NCBI GenBank assembly: GCA_004376295.1 | Contig: SOJZ01000031.1 | Coordinates: 76,624-140,623, forward strand | Origin: Candidatus Bathyarchaeota archaeon | Lineage (GTDB): Archaea; Thermoproteota; Bathyarchaeia; Bathyarchaeales; Bathyarchaeaceae | Reading direction: 5' to 3' | DNA: 64,000 bases | In this document: piece after piece, positions 52,079 through 61,512 of the stretch | Numbering within the stretch: the first letter of the stretch is position 1 | Layout: the number at the start of each line of letters is the position of its first letter | Notes under the pieces: generated by a model | Databases searched by the model: none | What the model saw: the letters and a program-made list of their open reading frames with translations, nothing else | What the model was told of the DNA's origin: nothing | Made by a program: the position numbers and the translations under genes

Positions 52079-52198
52079 AGCGAGAGGCACGTTCAGACAG
52101 ACAAACAGGTATAGCCTCCTATACGGGTGGGGTAGCCAGGTGAACCCGCTGGGCTCATAACCCAGAGATCGGTTGTTCAAATCAACCCCCCGCTACCA
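52079..52198 (+). tRNA. Initiator tRNA-Met (CAT), 5' acceptor strand displaced
   Basis: The body from 52125 is a clear archaeal initiator: D stem GGGT/ACCC, anticodon arm CTGGG-CTCATAA-CCCAG with three G-C pairs next to the loop, T arm GGTTG-TTCAAAT-CAACC, acceptor 3' strand CCCCGCT, discriminator A, encoded CCA. The 5' partner of CCCCGCT should be AGCGGGG, but the bases just before TGGGGT are ATACGGG. AGCG is present at 52079-52082; joining it to GGG at 52125 restores the perfect stem and implies a 42-base intron. A second possibility is GCGGGG at 52064-52069 as the first exon (six of seven pairs). Confidence 0.8.
52083..52124 (+). other. Candidate intron in the initiator tRNA acceptor stem
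   Basis: 42 bases between AGCG and GGG. It contains GAGGC/GCCTC and, alternatively, a GTATAG-CCTC-CTATAC hairpin. No standard bulge-helix-bulge could be drawn with these boundaries, so the exact splice sites are uncertain. Confidence 0.4.
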
Positions 52199-52333
52199 AC
52201 TAAGTATTTTCAGAGACGTCAAATCCTTAGAACTGCACGTACTTTTCCAACGATAAATGAAAGGAAGCTTCCGCGGATCTTCACTTGCTCTGCATCCTCC
52301 GCTTTCTAACACAAACAAAGTCTATTATTGCAA

Positions 52334-52341
52334 GCATGCAT
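52334..52341. repeat. GCATGCAT palindrome copy
   Basis: Isolated copy in the gap downstream of the initiator tRNA. Confidence 0.55.
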
Positions 52342-52408
52342 TAGAGTCTCACTTGCACAACCTCTGAGTCAATCTGATTTGGCCTTGTTCTCATGAAAGA
52401 ATGAGCGG

Positions 52409-53686
52409 TTAGAGGTTTTCTCCCGGTGATAGATCCATCATCGTGAAACCTGAAACCATTTTCGGATAGAAATCCGTGGATTTTTCAGGCATCCTTTCAT
52501 GGTTCTGCGCTATTTTTAAAACCGTTTCTGGAGTTGTTGGATTAATCAAGAATGCTAATTTGGCTTCTCCCTTGTGCACTTTTTCCACAGTGTTCTTTAT
52601 CCATCTTACGTATATTATCTCCTCATCAATTTTCAGTTCACCAGTTCCCATGATTGCTCTGAAGATAACATCCCTCAAGATGGTTACGTCAAGAGAACGA
52701 TACTCATCTGACCAAGCAGCATCCATGAACTGGGAAACAGCTTTTTCACTTTTCAGCAACAAGCCATAAGACCTTTTTCCATCATAAACGCAGAAGGCAT
52801 GCTTCGTCTTGTGGCTTTCCAGAAAACTCCTCAGAGCTTCAGTGTCAGAATCAATTTTTGAGACCGTGAAGAACTCCTTGAACATCTGCAAAGTATCGTC
52901 AATCAGCTCGATTTTTTTTAGAAGACGATGTGTTGGCAAGACAATTAATCCTTCATCTTGTATAGGAACCATGTAACTCATCCGAAAATTGAACGCTGAA
53001 TCTTCCATCCATCCTTCTTGTCCGCGTCTTTCATCCCTGTAGGCAATAGCCGTCTCATATCTATGATGCCCATCAGCAATCACAAACTGCTTGTCTGTAA
53101 CCGTTTCTTGCACCAACTTTATCTTTTCTGGATCGGTCAATTTCCAAATAAGATTTCTAACGTTTAAGGAGTCTCTAACATCTACTAGTGGATCGGTCTT
53201 TGTGATTTTTGCGAAAAGGTTAATGGTTATTTTCTCTGAGTCTGGGTAAAGTAGAAATCCGGTTTCGAGGTTTTTCTGGGTTGCTCGTAGCATGTTTAAT
53301 CGGTCGATTTTCGGTCCTTTATGAGTGATTTCGTGAGGGAGAACTTTGTTTTCCACGTAGGGATGTAGGCGTAAGGCAGCAATGAATCCTGTGCGGGTGT
53401 AGGTTTTTCCCAAGAGTTCGAACTCTTGTTTGTAGACAAAAATTGCGGGTTCCTTGTCTTTTTTCAGTATCCCTTCATTCATCCATCGGCGTATTCGTTG
53501 CTTGGCTATTTCGTATCTGTTTTCTTCCATTGGCAGGGTTAGTCGGCAGTAGTTATACACTGATTTTTTATAGTATTTCCTCTGCATATCAGAGTCAATT
53601 TTGTCGTAGGGTTGAGCGATTAGATTCTCATAGCTGCCTGCCTTCTCAGTGTATCGTACTGCTCTGAATGGCCTAATTTCGACCAT
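52409..53686 (-). CDS. DUF1015 protein
   Basis: 425 residues. Typical DUF1015 features: EIRPFRAVRYTEKAG at the start, KPLP-like stretch, FVIADGHHRYETAIAYRDER and MVPIQDEGLIVLPTHRLL. The HHRYE motif is a conserved, likely catalytic site. Homologues often sit beside serA, as here (10 bp downstream of it on the same strand). The biochemical role is unproven. Confidence 0.88.
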   Translation of the reverse strand: MVEIRPFRAVRYTEKAGSYENLIAQPYDKIDSDMQRKYYKKSVYNYCRLTLPMEENRYEIAKQRIRRWMNEGILKKDKEPAIFVYKQEFELLGKTYTRTGFIAALRLHPYVENKVLPHEITHKGPKIDRLNMLRATQKNLETGFLLYPDSEKITINLFAKITKTDPLVDVRDSLNVRNLIWKLTDPEKIKLVQETVTDKQFVIADGHHRYETAIAYRDERRGQEGWMEDSAFNFRMSYMVPIQDEGLIVLPTHRLLKKIELIDDTLQMFKEFFTVSKIDSDTEALRSFLESHKTKHAFCVYDGKRSYGLLLKSEKAVSQFMDAAWSDEYRSLDVTILRDVIFRAIMGTGELKIDEEIIYVRWIKNTVEKVHKGEAKLAFLINPTTPETVLKIAQNHERMPEKSTDFYPKMVSGFTMMDLSPGENL

Positions 53687-53696
53687 ATAGTTCGGC

Positions 53697-54596
53697 TCAC
53701 TTGAGTTTTTCCAGTTCTTCGATCACTCTTTCAGCTATTTGCACACCAGCCCTCAATTGTGCTTCCTTAGTTTGAGCACCAATATGGGGTGTGGCATGAA
53801 CATTTTCAAGTGTAAGCAGCTTATGTTTTCCAGGTGGTTCTTCTTCAAAAACATCTGTTGCCGCAGCCTTGACTTTGCCTGACACGAGAGCCTGATATAG
53901 CGCTCCTTGGTCAACCACTCCGCCGCGTGAACAGTCAATTATCATGACCCCGTCTTTCATCATGCCGAATTCTCTCGTTGATAGTATATGTCTGGTCCGC
54001 GGAGTTAGCGGAACATGGATTGAGATAAAGTCAGCTTTCGGAAGCATTTCTTCCAGAGAGACAAATCGATCGTAAACTCGGCTTCTCACCACAATTACTT
54101 TCATGCCTAGGGCTAATGCCAGTTTTTCAACGATTTTCGCAATGTTTCCGTAGCCTATTAACCCAAGGGTTTTCCCATGAACTTCTACGCTTTTGAGTTC
54201 CTTCTTTGCCCATTTTCCCTCACGAAGAGTAACAGTTCCTCTGACTATGCCCCTTGTAAGTGCCAGCAAGTGACCAATTGCCAACTCAGCGACACTGATT
54301 GAGGATGCTTGCGGAGTGTTCACCACTGTAATGCCCATTTCTCTGGCTTTTTCTAAATCGATGTTGTCTAAGCCAATGCCTGCGCGTCCAATGACCTTAA
54401 GGTTTTGCGCGTTAACGATTAGGTTGCCTTTGACTTTGGTGGCTGATCGAACGATAAGCGCGTCGTATCCACCTACGATTTTAGGGAGTTCATCTTTAGG
54501 CATGTCCCATGCTTTCGTGACTTTGTAGCCGTTTTCCTCAAGTAGTTTTATGCCTGCGTCAGCGATTTTGTCACAAATTAAGATTTTAAAAGCCAC
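53697..54596 (-). CDS. serA: D-3-phosphoglycerate dehydrogenase (short form)
   Basis: 299 residues. NAD-binding GLIGYGNIAKIVEKLALALG, catalytic VIDCSRGGVVDQ region and ATPHIGAQTKEAQ with the active His. No C-terminal ACT or intervening domain, so feedback control by serine is not expected. It makes 3-phosphohydroxypyruvate in serine synthesis. 5 bp after the aminotransferase. Confidence 0.9.
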   Translation of the reverse strand: MAFKILICDKIADAGIKLLEENGYKVTKAWDMPKDELPKIVGGYDALIVRSATKVKGNLIVNAQNLKVIGRAGIGLDNIDLEKAREMGITVVNTPQASSISVAELAIGHLLALTRGIVRGTVTLREGKWAKKELKSVEVHGKTLGLIGYGNIAKIVEKLALALGMKVIVVRSRVYDRFVSLEEMLPKADFISIHVPLTPRTRHILSTREFGMMKDGVMIIDCSRGGVVDQGALYQALVSGKVKAAATDVFEEEPPGKHKLLTLENVHATPHIGAQTKEAQLRAGVQIAERVIEELEKLK

Positions 54597-54601
54597 TTTT
54601 C

Positions 54602-55678
54602 CTAAAGCCCCCAGATTTCATCAATGTGTCCGAGAACTTCTTTGATTCCCTCAAGATTCCATTCACCCATATGACCGACGCGGAAGGTTTTTTCAGCTAG
54701 TTTGCCATAGCCATTGGAAATCATGAAATGTCTTTCTGCCAGTTTTTCATTCAGTTCTTTCACGTTTTTTCCTAACGTGTTTTTGATACAGGTGACTGTG
54801 ACTGATTCATATCCTGGTTCGGCAAATAATGCGAAATGTTTTTTTGCCCATTTTCGCGTGTATTCTGCCATGGCTTTGTGTCTTTGGTACACGCCTTCAG
54901 GTGTTTCCTCCAGCAATAAATCCATTCGCTTGTCAAGTGCATACAGAAGCGAGATGTTTGGAGTGAATGGTGTCTGATGCTTTCTCTCGTAATAATCGAA
55001 AATGCGAACCAGATTTGTATACATCCCTCGGTGGGGCACTTCCCTAGCCCTTTCTAAGGCTCTATCGCTTACGATTCCGACTGCTAATCCTGGAGGCAGA
55101 GCGAAACACTTTTGCGTTGAAGCAAAAATGACGTCACAGCCGATATCCGACGGCAACAATTTGTCGCCAACCATTCCGGAAATGCTGTCGATGGCAAGCA
55201 TTACGTTGGGATGGTCTTTTTTCATCATTTTTCCAATTTTATAGATTGGATTTCGCACTCCAGTTGACGTTTCGTTATGGCAAATAGTTAGTGTATCATA
55301 TTCTCCTGAACTAAGCTTCTCCGTGATCATATGAGGTTCAACCGCTCTCCCCCACTCTACATCGAGAAAGTCAACGTTTTTACCGCAAGCCTGTACGGCC
55401 TTTCCAAACCTCTCTGAGAAGGCTCCGTTAGTGCAAGCTAGGGCTCTCTCTTTCACAATGCTTCTGCCGACTATGTCGAACCACAGTGTTCCCGAAGACG
55501 TAGTAACAGTGGTTTTGTAGTTGCTGGGTAACTGAAAGAACTTGTTCAATTTCTCAATTATCCCTGTATATAATTCCGTAAACTCTTTGGCGCGATGTCC
55601 AATCAAAAAGCGGTTCTGTTCACGGAGCATTTCTGCACTTACTTCGGTTGGTCCGGGTATCAACAGTCTTTTATGCAT
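54602..55678 (-). CDS. Class V aminotransferase (serine/alanine-glyoxylate type)
   Basis: 358 residues from MHKRLLIPGPTEVSAEML (ATG 55678); the frame extends upstream but that part is not family-like. GPTEVSAEMLREQ, NETSTGVRNPI, and the PLP-lysine motif ASTQKCFALPPG fit the alanine-glyoxylate / serine-pyruvate group. With SerA next to it, phosphoserine or serine/hydroxypyruvate transamination is likely. Confidence 0.88.
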   Translation of the reverse strand: MHKRLLIPGPTEVSAEMLREQNRFLIGHRAKEFTELYTGIIEKLNKFFQLPSNYKTTVTTSSGTLWFDIVGRSIVKERALACTNGAFSERFGKAVQACGKNVDFLDVEWGRAVEPHMITEKLSSGEYDTLTICHNETSTGVRNPIYKIGKMMKKDHPNVMLAIDSISGMVGDKLLPSDIGCDVIFASTQKCFALPPGLAVGIVSDRALERAREVPHRGMYTNLVRIFDYYERKHQTPFTPNISLLYALDKRMDLLLEETPEGVYQRHKAMAEYTRKWAKKHFALFAEPGYESVTVTCIKNTLGKNVKELNEKLAERHFMISNGYGKLAEKTFRVGHMGEWNLEGIKEVLGHIDEIWGL

Positions 55679-55768
55679 TGTCTCCACCTTTGGTGTGAAG
55701 CATTTACAAGAAATATGATATTTAACCATTTAGGCACTTTCATGTTTGATATTTTGACGAAGAAAAAT

Positions 55769-56764
55769 TCAGCTTTGCCTTCGAGTTTTTAGGGCTTCTC
55801 TGTTTACTAGATTGGGCGGAATTTTTCCTTCAAAGAATGCAATAAGGTTTTCGGCAACCATCTCAGCCATTCTGGAACGAGTCTCATGGCTACTGCTTGA
55901 TATATGCGGAGCTAAGACAACGTTGTCAAGTTTGAGTAATGGATTATCTATTGATGTTGGTTCTTGCTCGAAAACGTCGAGGGCGGCGCCAGCAATCCAT
56001 CCTTCTGTTAACGCTTTGTATAGGGCTTTTTCATCCACAACTGGTCCCCTTGAATTGTTTATTAGACAGGCTGTTTCCTTCATCAGCTTCAGCTTTCGCT
56101 CGTCTATCAGATGATAAGTTTTCTCTATTAAAGGAACATGGATACTGACAAAATCAGATTTTTGGAGAAGTGTGTCAAGGTCTGCGAATTCCAATCCTAA
56201 CGTCTTTTCTAAATTGGGTTTCCGTGTCGTGCTATAGTAAAGAGTTCTCATGTCGAAACCTCTCGCTCTCTTCGCCACGGCTGCTCCTATTCTTCCCAAA
56301 CCTACTATTCCCAACGTAGCTCCGTAAACGTCTCTGCCCAGAATCATGGTTGGGTGCCAATCCACCTTCCACTTTCCAGAGCGGATATACTTGTCTGCCT
56401 CCACGACTCTTCGCGCGACAGCCATTAGAAGCACCCATGCAAAATCCGCGGTGGTCTCAGTCAGCACTCCTGGCGTGTTTGTAACGTAGATGCCTCTTTT
56501 CGTTGCTTCCTTTATGTCAATGTTGTCGTATCCAACTGCAAATTGAGCTATTATCTTCAAGTTCGGCGCAACATCAAAAACTTCAGCATCTATTTTATCT
56601 GTTAGAAGTGAGGCTAAGGCGTCTACCTTCGCCACTTTTTGAATGACCACTTTCTTGGGTGGGGGCGCAGAGTCAGCCCAGACTTCTGCGTCGAATCGTT
56701 TCTTAATGATTCGAAGCCCTCTTTCTGGGAGTTCACGCGTAACAAATATTTTATGTTTCTGCAC
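55769..56764 (-). CDS. Hydroxypyruvate/glyoxylate reductase (D-2-hydroxyacid dehydrogenase)
   Basis: 331 residues. [20 protein letters not shown] (NAD site), [17 protein letters not shown], and [19 protein letters not shown] with the active His. It differs from the neighbouring SerA and matches GyaR-type glyoxylate/hydroxypyruvate reductases. It would turn hydroxypyruvate into D-glycerate, the substrate of the kinase across the divergent promoter. Confidence 0.88.
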   Translation of the reverse strand: MQKHKIFVTRELPERGLRIIKKRFDAEVWADSAPPPKKVVIQKVAKVDALASLLTDKIDAEVFDVAPNLKIIAQFAVGYDNIDIKEATKRGIYVTNTPGVLTETTADFAWVLLMAVARRVVEADKYIRSGKWKVDWHPTMILGRDVYGATLGIVGLGRIGAAVAKRARGFDMRTLYYSTTRKPNLEKTLGLEFADLDTLLQKSDFVSIHVPLIEKTYHLIDERKLKLMKETACLINNSRGPVVDEKALYKALTEGWIAGAALDVFEQEPTSIDNPLLKLDNVVLAPHISSSSHETRSRMAEMVAENLIAFFEGKIPPNLVNREALKTRRQS

Positions 56765-56881
56765 GTCTCATTCCTTCTCTATGGTCTTCTCCAATCTCTT
56801 ATCCCTATTAATTTATTGCACTTACTGATAAAACGTTAAAGGAAAAGAACCATTACGTGAACCATACGTGAGGAGATAGGC

Positions 56882-58261
56882 ATGGTTGAAATCAAAAACA
56901 AAGAAGAACTCATAAACAATTCAAAATCGCCCCTCGACAGAAAAGCTAGAAAACTAGCATTAAACAGCCTTGAAACAGCATTAAAAGCCGCTGATCCCAG
57001 AAGCATCATCAAATCTATGGTCAAGTTGAAAGAAAACCTCCTTACAATTAACAAGCACCCGTTTGATTTGAAGAAATTCAACAACATATTTGTGGTGGGC
57101 GGTGGCAAAGCCAGCGGTTCAATGGCCGAAGCATTGGAGATTATTATGAAAGATCGTATAACCGACGGGACTCTGAATGTTCCTTATGCCAGCGGTCATT
57201 ATAAAGTCCAACGAATCAAACTTCAAGAGGCAAATCACCCGGTTCCAGATGAAGCTGGTGTGAAAGGCACAAGACGCATGCTAGATTTAGTCAGTCAAGC
57301 TGACGAGAACGATCTCATTATCTGTCTGATATCCGGCGGGGGTTCAAGCTTGATGCCTTTACCCCGCGACGAAATATCTCTTCAAGATAAAAAAATAGTT
57401 ACAGAAGCCTTACTCAAATCTGGAGCCCCAATAAATGAAATCAATGCTGTGCGCAAACACATCTCAGACTTTAAGGGTGGGTGGCTAGCGAAAAAGGCGT
57501 ATCCAGCCACAGTCATAAACCTGCTTCTTTCCGATGTGGTGGGTGATCCCCTGGATGCTATAGCCTCAGGACCCACCGTTCCCGACTCTACCACATTTCA
57601 AGATGCCATTAAGGTTCTGAAAAAACATATGTTATGGAACAAGATTCCAGAGTCGGTGAAAAAGGTTCTACTTAACGGCGAGAAAGGATATGCATCAGAG
57701 ACCCCAAAAGCAGACGATGTTGCATTCAAGAAAGTCTATAACTTCATTGTTGGAAACAACCGTTCAGCAAGTCTTGCTGCCTACGACAAGCTTCGTGACG
57801 CAGGGCTCAATACGCTCTTTCTCACTTCATATATGGAAGGTGAAGCCCGACACATGGGGAGAATGTTTGCCGCCATAATCCAGGAGATTGTAGCGTCCGG
57901 AAAACCGATTCCAAAACCTTCTAGCATAGTAGCTGGAGGAGAAACCACTGTAACGGTCGTTGGTAAAGGAGCCGGAGGGCGAAACCAAGAAATCGCGTTA
58001 GGAGCCGCATTGAAGATAGATGGAGTAGAAGGCGCAGTTATCGTGTCGATAAGCACGGACGGAATAGATGGACCAACCGATGCCGCTGGGGCCTTAGTAG
58101 ATGGGAAAACAATACTCCGTTCTCGAGAGTTAGAGTTAAACGCGGAGGAGTTTCTTGCGGACAATGATTCGTATGCTTTTTTCTCTAAGTTAGGCGACCT
58201 CATCTTTACAGGACCAACAGGCACTAATGTTAATGACATCTCGATAATTGTTGTGATATAG
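56882..58261 (+). CDS. Glycerate 2-kinase (MOFRL family)
   Basis: 459 residues. FVVGGGKASGSMAEALE, ICLISGGGSSLMPLPRDEIS, NAVRKHISDFKGGWLAKKA and the C-terminal AGGETTVTVVGKGAGGRNQE are the MOFRL/glycerate kinase II pattern. It makes 2-phosphoglycerate. Divergent from the hydroxypyruvate reductase, sharing a 117-bp promoter region. Confidence 0.93.
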   Translation: MVEIKNKEELINNSKSPLDRKARKLALNSLETALKAADPRSIIKSMVKLKENLLTINKHPFDLKKFNNIFVVGGGKASGSMAEALEIIMKDRITDGTLNVPYASGHYKVQRIKLQEANHPVPDEAGVKGTRRMLDLVSQADENDLIICLISGGGSSLMPLPRDEISLQDKKIVTEALLKSGAPINEINAVRKHISDFKGGWLAKKAYPATVINLLLSDVVGDPLDAIASGPTVPDSTTFQDAIKVLKKHMLWNKIPESVKKVLLNGEKGYASETPKADDVAFKKVYNFIVGNNRSASLAAYDKLRDAGLNTLFLTSYMEGEARHMGRMFAAIIQEIVASGKPIPKPSSIVAGGETTVTVVGKGAGGRNQEIALGAALKIDGVEGAVIVSISTDGIDGPTDAAGALVDGKTILRSRELELNAEEFLADNDSYAFFSKLGDLIFTGPTGTNVNDISIIVVI

Positions 58262-58363
58262 CAACGGAAAGCGTGTCTATGAACAAGTCCTTATAACGCG
58301 TGTGTAAAACAGTAAACGTTATGAGCTTAATAACTATGAAACAGAACTGTGTGAGGTCTGCCC

Positions 58364-59731
58364 TTGGAGAAGAAGTTTGATGTAGTTGTGGTTGGTGCCG
58401 GAACTGGAGGGTGCATGGCCGCGAAAACCGTGGCGGATGCTGGCTTTGAAGTATGTCTAATCGACCGGAAAAGAAGAGAAAGCGTGGGAGACAAAGTTTG
58501 TGGAGACGCCATAGGTAAACATCACTTTGACAACCTTGGATTAAGCTACCCCGTAGGGGAAGAGCTGGAGCGAGAGATGGTTGGAGTTAAGATTTATTCC
58601 CCTGATGTCGAAACTGTTTTCAACGCTGAAGGAGAAGGCCTCTACGGGTTCATGATTAACCGTTACCTATTTGGGCAGAGATTGTTGGAGATCGCAACCG
58701 ACGCCGGAGCGACTTTCATAGAATCAACTCAAGCGTCAAAACCCATAATAAAAGATCACTTTGTCACTGGAGTTCTAACGAAGAATCTGAAAACAGGAGA
58801 AGAGGTCACGTTACCTAGTCAAGTTGTTGTAGAGGCAAGCGGTCTTTCAGCTACTTTACGCACGAAACTTCCTCCTGAAATCGGAATTGACACAACCATC
58901 CACAAAAAAGACATAATTATTTGTTACAGGGAGATTCGCAAACTAAAAGTGCAAATTTCTGACCCAAACTTTTGCGAAATTTATCTTAATCTCCAACTTG
59001 CCCCAGGAGGATATTCTTGGGTTTTTCCGGAAAGCGAGACAAAAGTCAACGTAGGCTTAGGAGTAGTTGCATCAGATGATTCTCCAAACCCAAAAAAACA
59101 GCTTTACAGCTGTATTCTATCCAAGAAGCTATTCAAGGAATCGTCTGTTGTGACGGGTGGTGGAGGTCAGGTTCCGACTCGCAGACCCCTAGACTGCATG
59201 ACTGGAAATGGCATTGCTATCATTGGAGACGCTGCCTGCCAAGTAAACCCCATTCACGGTGGCGGAATGGGACCCTCCATGACAGGAGGAGCAATGGTAG
59301 GAAAAGCAATTGTCGAGGCTATGAGCAATGACGATGTAAGTCGAAGTGGGCTTTGGTCATACAATGTCAACTATATGCAGTCCTACGGGGCTAAACAGGC
59401 GGGTCTTGATGTTTTCCGTCTGTTTCTTCAAGGACTGAGTGACGACGACTTAAACTACGGAATGAAGTATCGTATGATCACTGAGAAGGACCTTCTCAAA
59501 GCAAGCATGGGTGAGGACATGCATGTTAACTTGACCGAAAAAACCATCCGAGTCCTTAGAGGAGTAAGAAAACTCAGTTTGCTAAAGAAGCTAGGCGAAA
59601 CAGCAAGTTTGATGAAGACAATGCGTGAACACTATCGGAACTATCCGACTTCACCTAAAGGCTTCGGCGAATGGAAAAAGAAAACGCGACATTTAGTCCA
59701 AGAAGCGGTCAAAATGCGAGTTGCGTCGTGA
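58364..59731 (+). CDS. Geranylgeranyl reductase-family FAD protein
   Basis: 455 residues from TTG 58364. FAD-binding VVVVGAGTGGCMAAKTVADA near the start, GDKVCGDAIGKHHFDNL, and GDAACQVNPIHGGGMGPSM. This is the geranylgeranyl reductase family that saturates isoprenoid chains of archaeal lipids or quinones. Followed by the Dph6-type gene 2 bp after the stop. Confidence 0.9.
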   Translation: MEKKFDVVVVGAGTGGCMAAKTVADAGFEVCLIDRKRRESVGDKVCGDAIGKHHFDNLGLSYPVGEELEREMVGVKIYSPDVETVFNAEGEGLYGFMINRYLFGQRLLEIATDAGATFIESTQASKPIIKDHFVTGVLTKNLKTGEEVTLPSQVVVEASGLSATLRTKLPPEIGIDTTIHKKDIIICYREIRKLKVQISDPNFCEIYLNLQLAPGGYSWVFPESETKVNVGLGVVASDDSPNPKKQLYSCILSKKLFKESSVVTGGGGQVPTRRPLDCMTGNGIAIIGDAACQVNPIHGGGMGPSMTGGAMVGKAIVEAMSNDDVSRSGLWSYNVNYMQSYGAKQAGLDVFRLFLQGLSDDDLNYGMKYRMITEKDLLKASMGEDMHVNLTEKTIRVLRGVRKLSLLKKLGETASLMKTMREHYRNYPTSPKGFGEWKKKTRHLVQEAVKMRVAS

Positions 59732-59733
59732 TC

Positions 59734-60420
59734 ATGCATGTTGCAGTACTAGTCACAGGCGGCAAAGACTCCGCGCTAGCACTCTACCGCGTTCTGGAAG
59801 AGGGTTATCAAGTAAAACATCTTGTCACCATGCTTCCTCAGAGTGAAGACAGTTGGATGTTTCACTCTCTCAACATTCATTTGGTCGACCTCTTTGCTAA
59901 AGCTGTAGAGGTTCCGTTGGTAACGGCTGAAACCGCTGGAATCAAAGAAACGGAGCTAGAAGATCTCAAAAATCTGCTCGCAACCCTTGACATAGAAGGA
60001 GTTGTGTCCGGGGCAATCTTGTCGCAATATCAGAAGGAGCGAATCGACAAAATCTGCCGAGAACTGAACCTAAAATCTATTGCTCCCCTCTGGCATGAGG
60101 ACCCAAAGCAACTGCTGAAAGAAATCGTTCATCTCAATTTTGATGTCATTATTGTAGGCGTGTACGCGTATGGTTTCGATCAGAGCTGGCTTGGAAGAAA
60201 AATAGACTCAACAACACTAGATGATCTTAATGAATTGAACAAACAGTATCAAATATCTCCAGTTGGTGAGGGTGGCGAATACGAAACTCTAGTTCTTGAT
60301 GCACCGTGTTTTAGGAAAAGAATACAGTTGCTTCAGGTCGAGAAGGTTTGGGAAGATCATAGCGGGTACTTGCTTGTGAAAGAAGCTAAGCTTGTGGAGA
60401 AAGCTGAAAAGATTTATTGA
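59734..60420 (+). CDS. Diphthine-ammonia ligase Dph6-type ATPase
   Basis: 228 residues from ATG 59734 (MHVAVLVTGGKDSALALYRV). The PP-loop VTGGKDSALAL and EGGEYETLVLDAPCF are typical. It adenylates diphthine for the last step of diphthamide on EF-2. Upstream in-frame starts overlap the reductase gene and are not needed. T7 run right after the stop suggests a terminator. Confidence 0.9.
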   Translation: MHVAVLVTGGKDSALALYRVLEEGYQVKHLVTMLPQSEDSWMFHSLNIHLVDLFAKAVEVPLVTAETAGIKETELEDLKNLLATLDIEGVVSGAILSQYQKERIDKICRELNLKSIAPLWHEDPKQLLKEIVHLNFDVIIVGVYAYGFDQSWLGRKIDSTTLDDLNELNKQYQISPVGEGGEYETLVLDAPCFRKRIQLLQVEKVWEDHSGYLLVKEAKLVEKAEKIY

Positions 60421-60429
60421 TTTTTTTAG

Positions 60430-60467
60430 GGTGATATCCCCCGCATTTCCCCCTTTTTTGTCTTTGA
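60430..60467. repeat. Intergenic GATATCCCCCGCA element, copy 1
   Basis: GTGATATCCCCCGCA followed by a C-rich/T-rich run and TTTGTCTTT. The same order is found at 63161-63198 (GAGATATCCCCCGCA, then C-rich, TTTTGTCTTC). Both lie next to gene 3' ends. Confidence 0.65.
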
Positions 60468-60544
60468 GATTTAGAATATGAAGGTTTACGAGTCTTGAAC
60501 TCTTACGTCAAAGTTGAAACTTGCATGTGCAGTTGAAGCATAAT

Positions 60545-61432
60545 CTAAACAAATTCTCCCCTGGCAATCATTACAACTCTTCCACCCACATGCACATCTA
60601 TTTTTCCTTCTTTGCCTTCTGCTTTCAAAAGAAGCAGTGAAGGTCTCCCTATTTCATAGCCTTGTTCAACTCGAATGTTGATTTGGTCTTTTCCAAAATA
60701 GCGGTGTTTCACCAGATACCCAGCCAAGCAACCATTTGCACTTCCGGTAGCCGGATCCTCGGGGACACCATAGTAATCAGCGAAAAATCGGACATTCAAA
60801 TCGTTTTCTTTACTGTATGTTTCAGGACAAAAGATGAGTATTGCTTTGGCCTGTGCATCTTTGATGAACTCAAAGTACTGGTCTCTGGATATTCTAGCTC
60901 GCTTCAAGACATCTAAGGTTTTTAGCGGAACTATGAAGGAAGGAACCCCTGTTGAAACCTCTTGAACGGGAAATTTATCGTCCATCTCTTTCGCATCCAG
61001 GTTCAAAATCCTTGAAATTGGTCCAGCATCGAAGGTCTGACCAAATATCGGTTGCATTTGCTTCATCCACAAAATGTCTACGTTTTCTCCGATGTAACTG
61101 AGCGTAACCGGAATTTGCCCAACCTTCAAATTCAGGACTATTGTATTGATAGGTTCTTTGATGATTTCCTGTTGTATTACGTAGGCAGTCCCTAGTGTTG
61201 GATGGCCAGCAAACGGTAATTCTGTTTTAGGTGTGAAAATGCGGACATCATATCCACCGCTCCGTTTTTCATCTGATAAAATGAAGGTTGTCTCTGAATA
61301 GTTCATCTCCTTGGCAATTCGTTGCATTTCTGCATCCGAAAGTACCTTTGCACCCCTAACAACTGCGAGTTGGTTACCCGCATATCTTTCTTCAGCAAAC
61401 ACATCTACTGTGTAAAAGGTTAGCTTTTCCAT
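60545..61432 (-). CDS. PhzF-family isomerase
   Basis: 295 residues. DVFAEERYAGNQLAVV at the start, catalytic Glu in YSETTFIL (E47), FAGHPTLGTAYVI and EDPATGSANGCLAGYLV are PhzF family signatures. Enzymes of this family act in phenazine and other small-molecule pathways; the substrate here is unknown. Stands alone on the minus strand. Confidence 0.92.
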   Translation of the reverse strand: MEKLTFYTVDVFAEERYAGNQLAVVRGAKVLSDAEMQRIAKEMNYSETTFILSDEKRSGGYDVRIFTPKTELPFAGHPTLGTAYVIQQEIIKEPINTIVLNLKVGQIPVTLSYIGENVDILWMKQMQPIFGQTFDAGPISRILNLDAKEMDDKFPVQEVSTGVPSFIVPLKTLDVLKRARISRDQYFEFIKDAQAKAILIFCPETYSKENDLNVRFFADYYGVPEDPATGSANGCLAGYLVKHRYFGKDQINIRVEQGYEIGRPSLLLLKAEGKEGKIDVHVGGRVVMIARGEFV

Positions 61433-61506
61433 ATTCCATCTCCTTCTCAGACTGGTGATATCTTTTTTAGGTTATATCTATCTTCACACGCGTAACAGCA
61501 AGATAT

Positions 61507-61512
61507 GCATGC
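61507..61512. repeat. GCATGC core with ATATGCATGC
   Basis: Palindrome copy overlapping the first base after, or the stop of, the DUF1385 gene. Confidence 0.5.

Noticed and set aside
52116-52198. Ordinary tRNA-Met using GGTGGGG as the 5' acceptor strand
   Set aside because: It would need two G-U pairs and destroys the initiator D stem (GGGT/ACCC), so the displaced AGCGGGG explanation is preferred.
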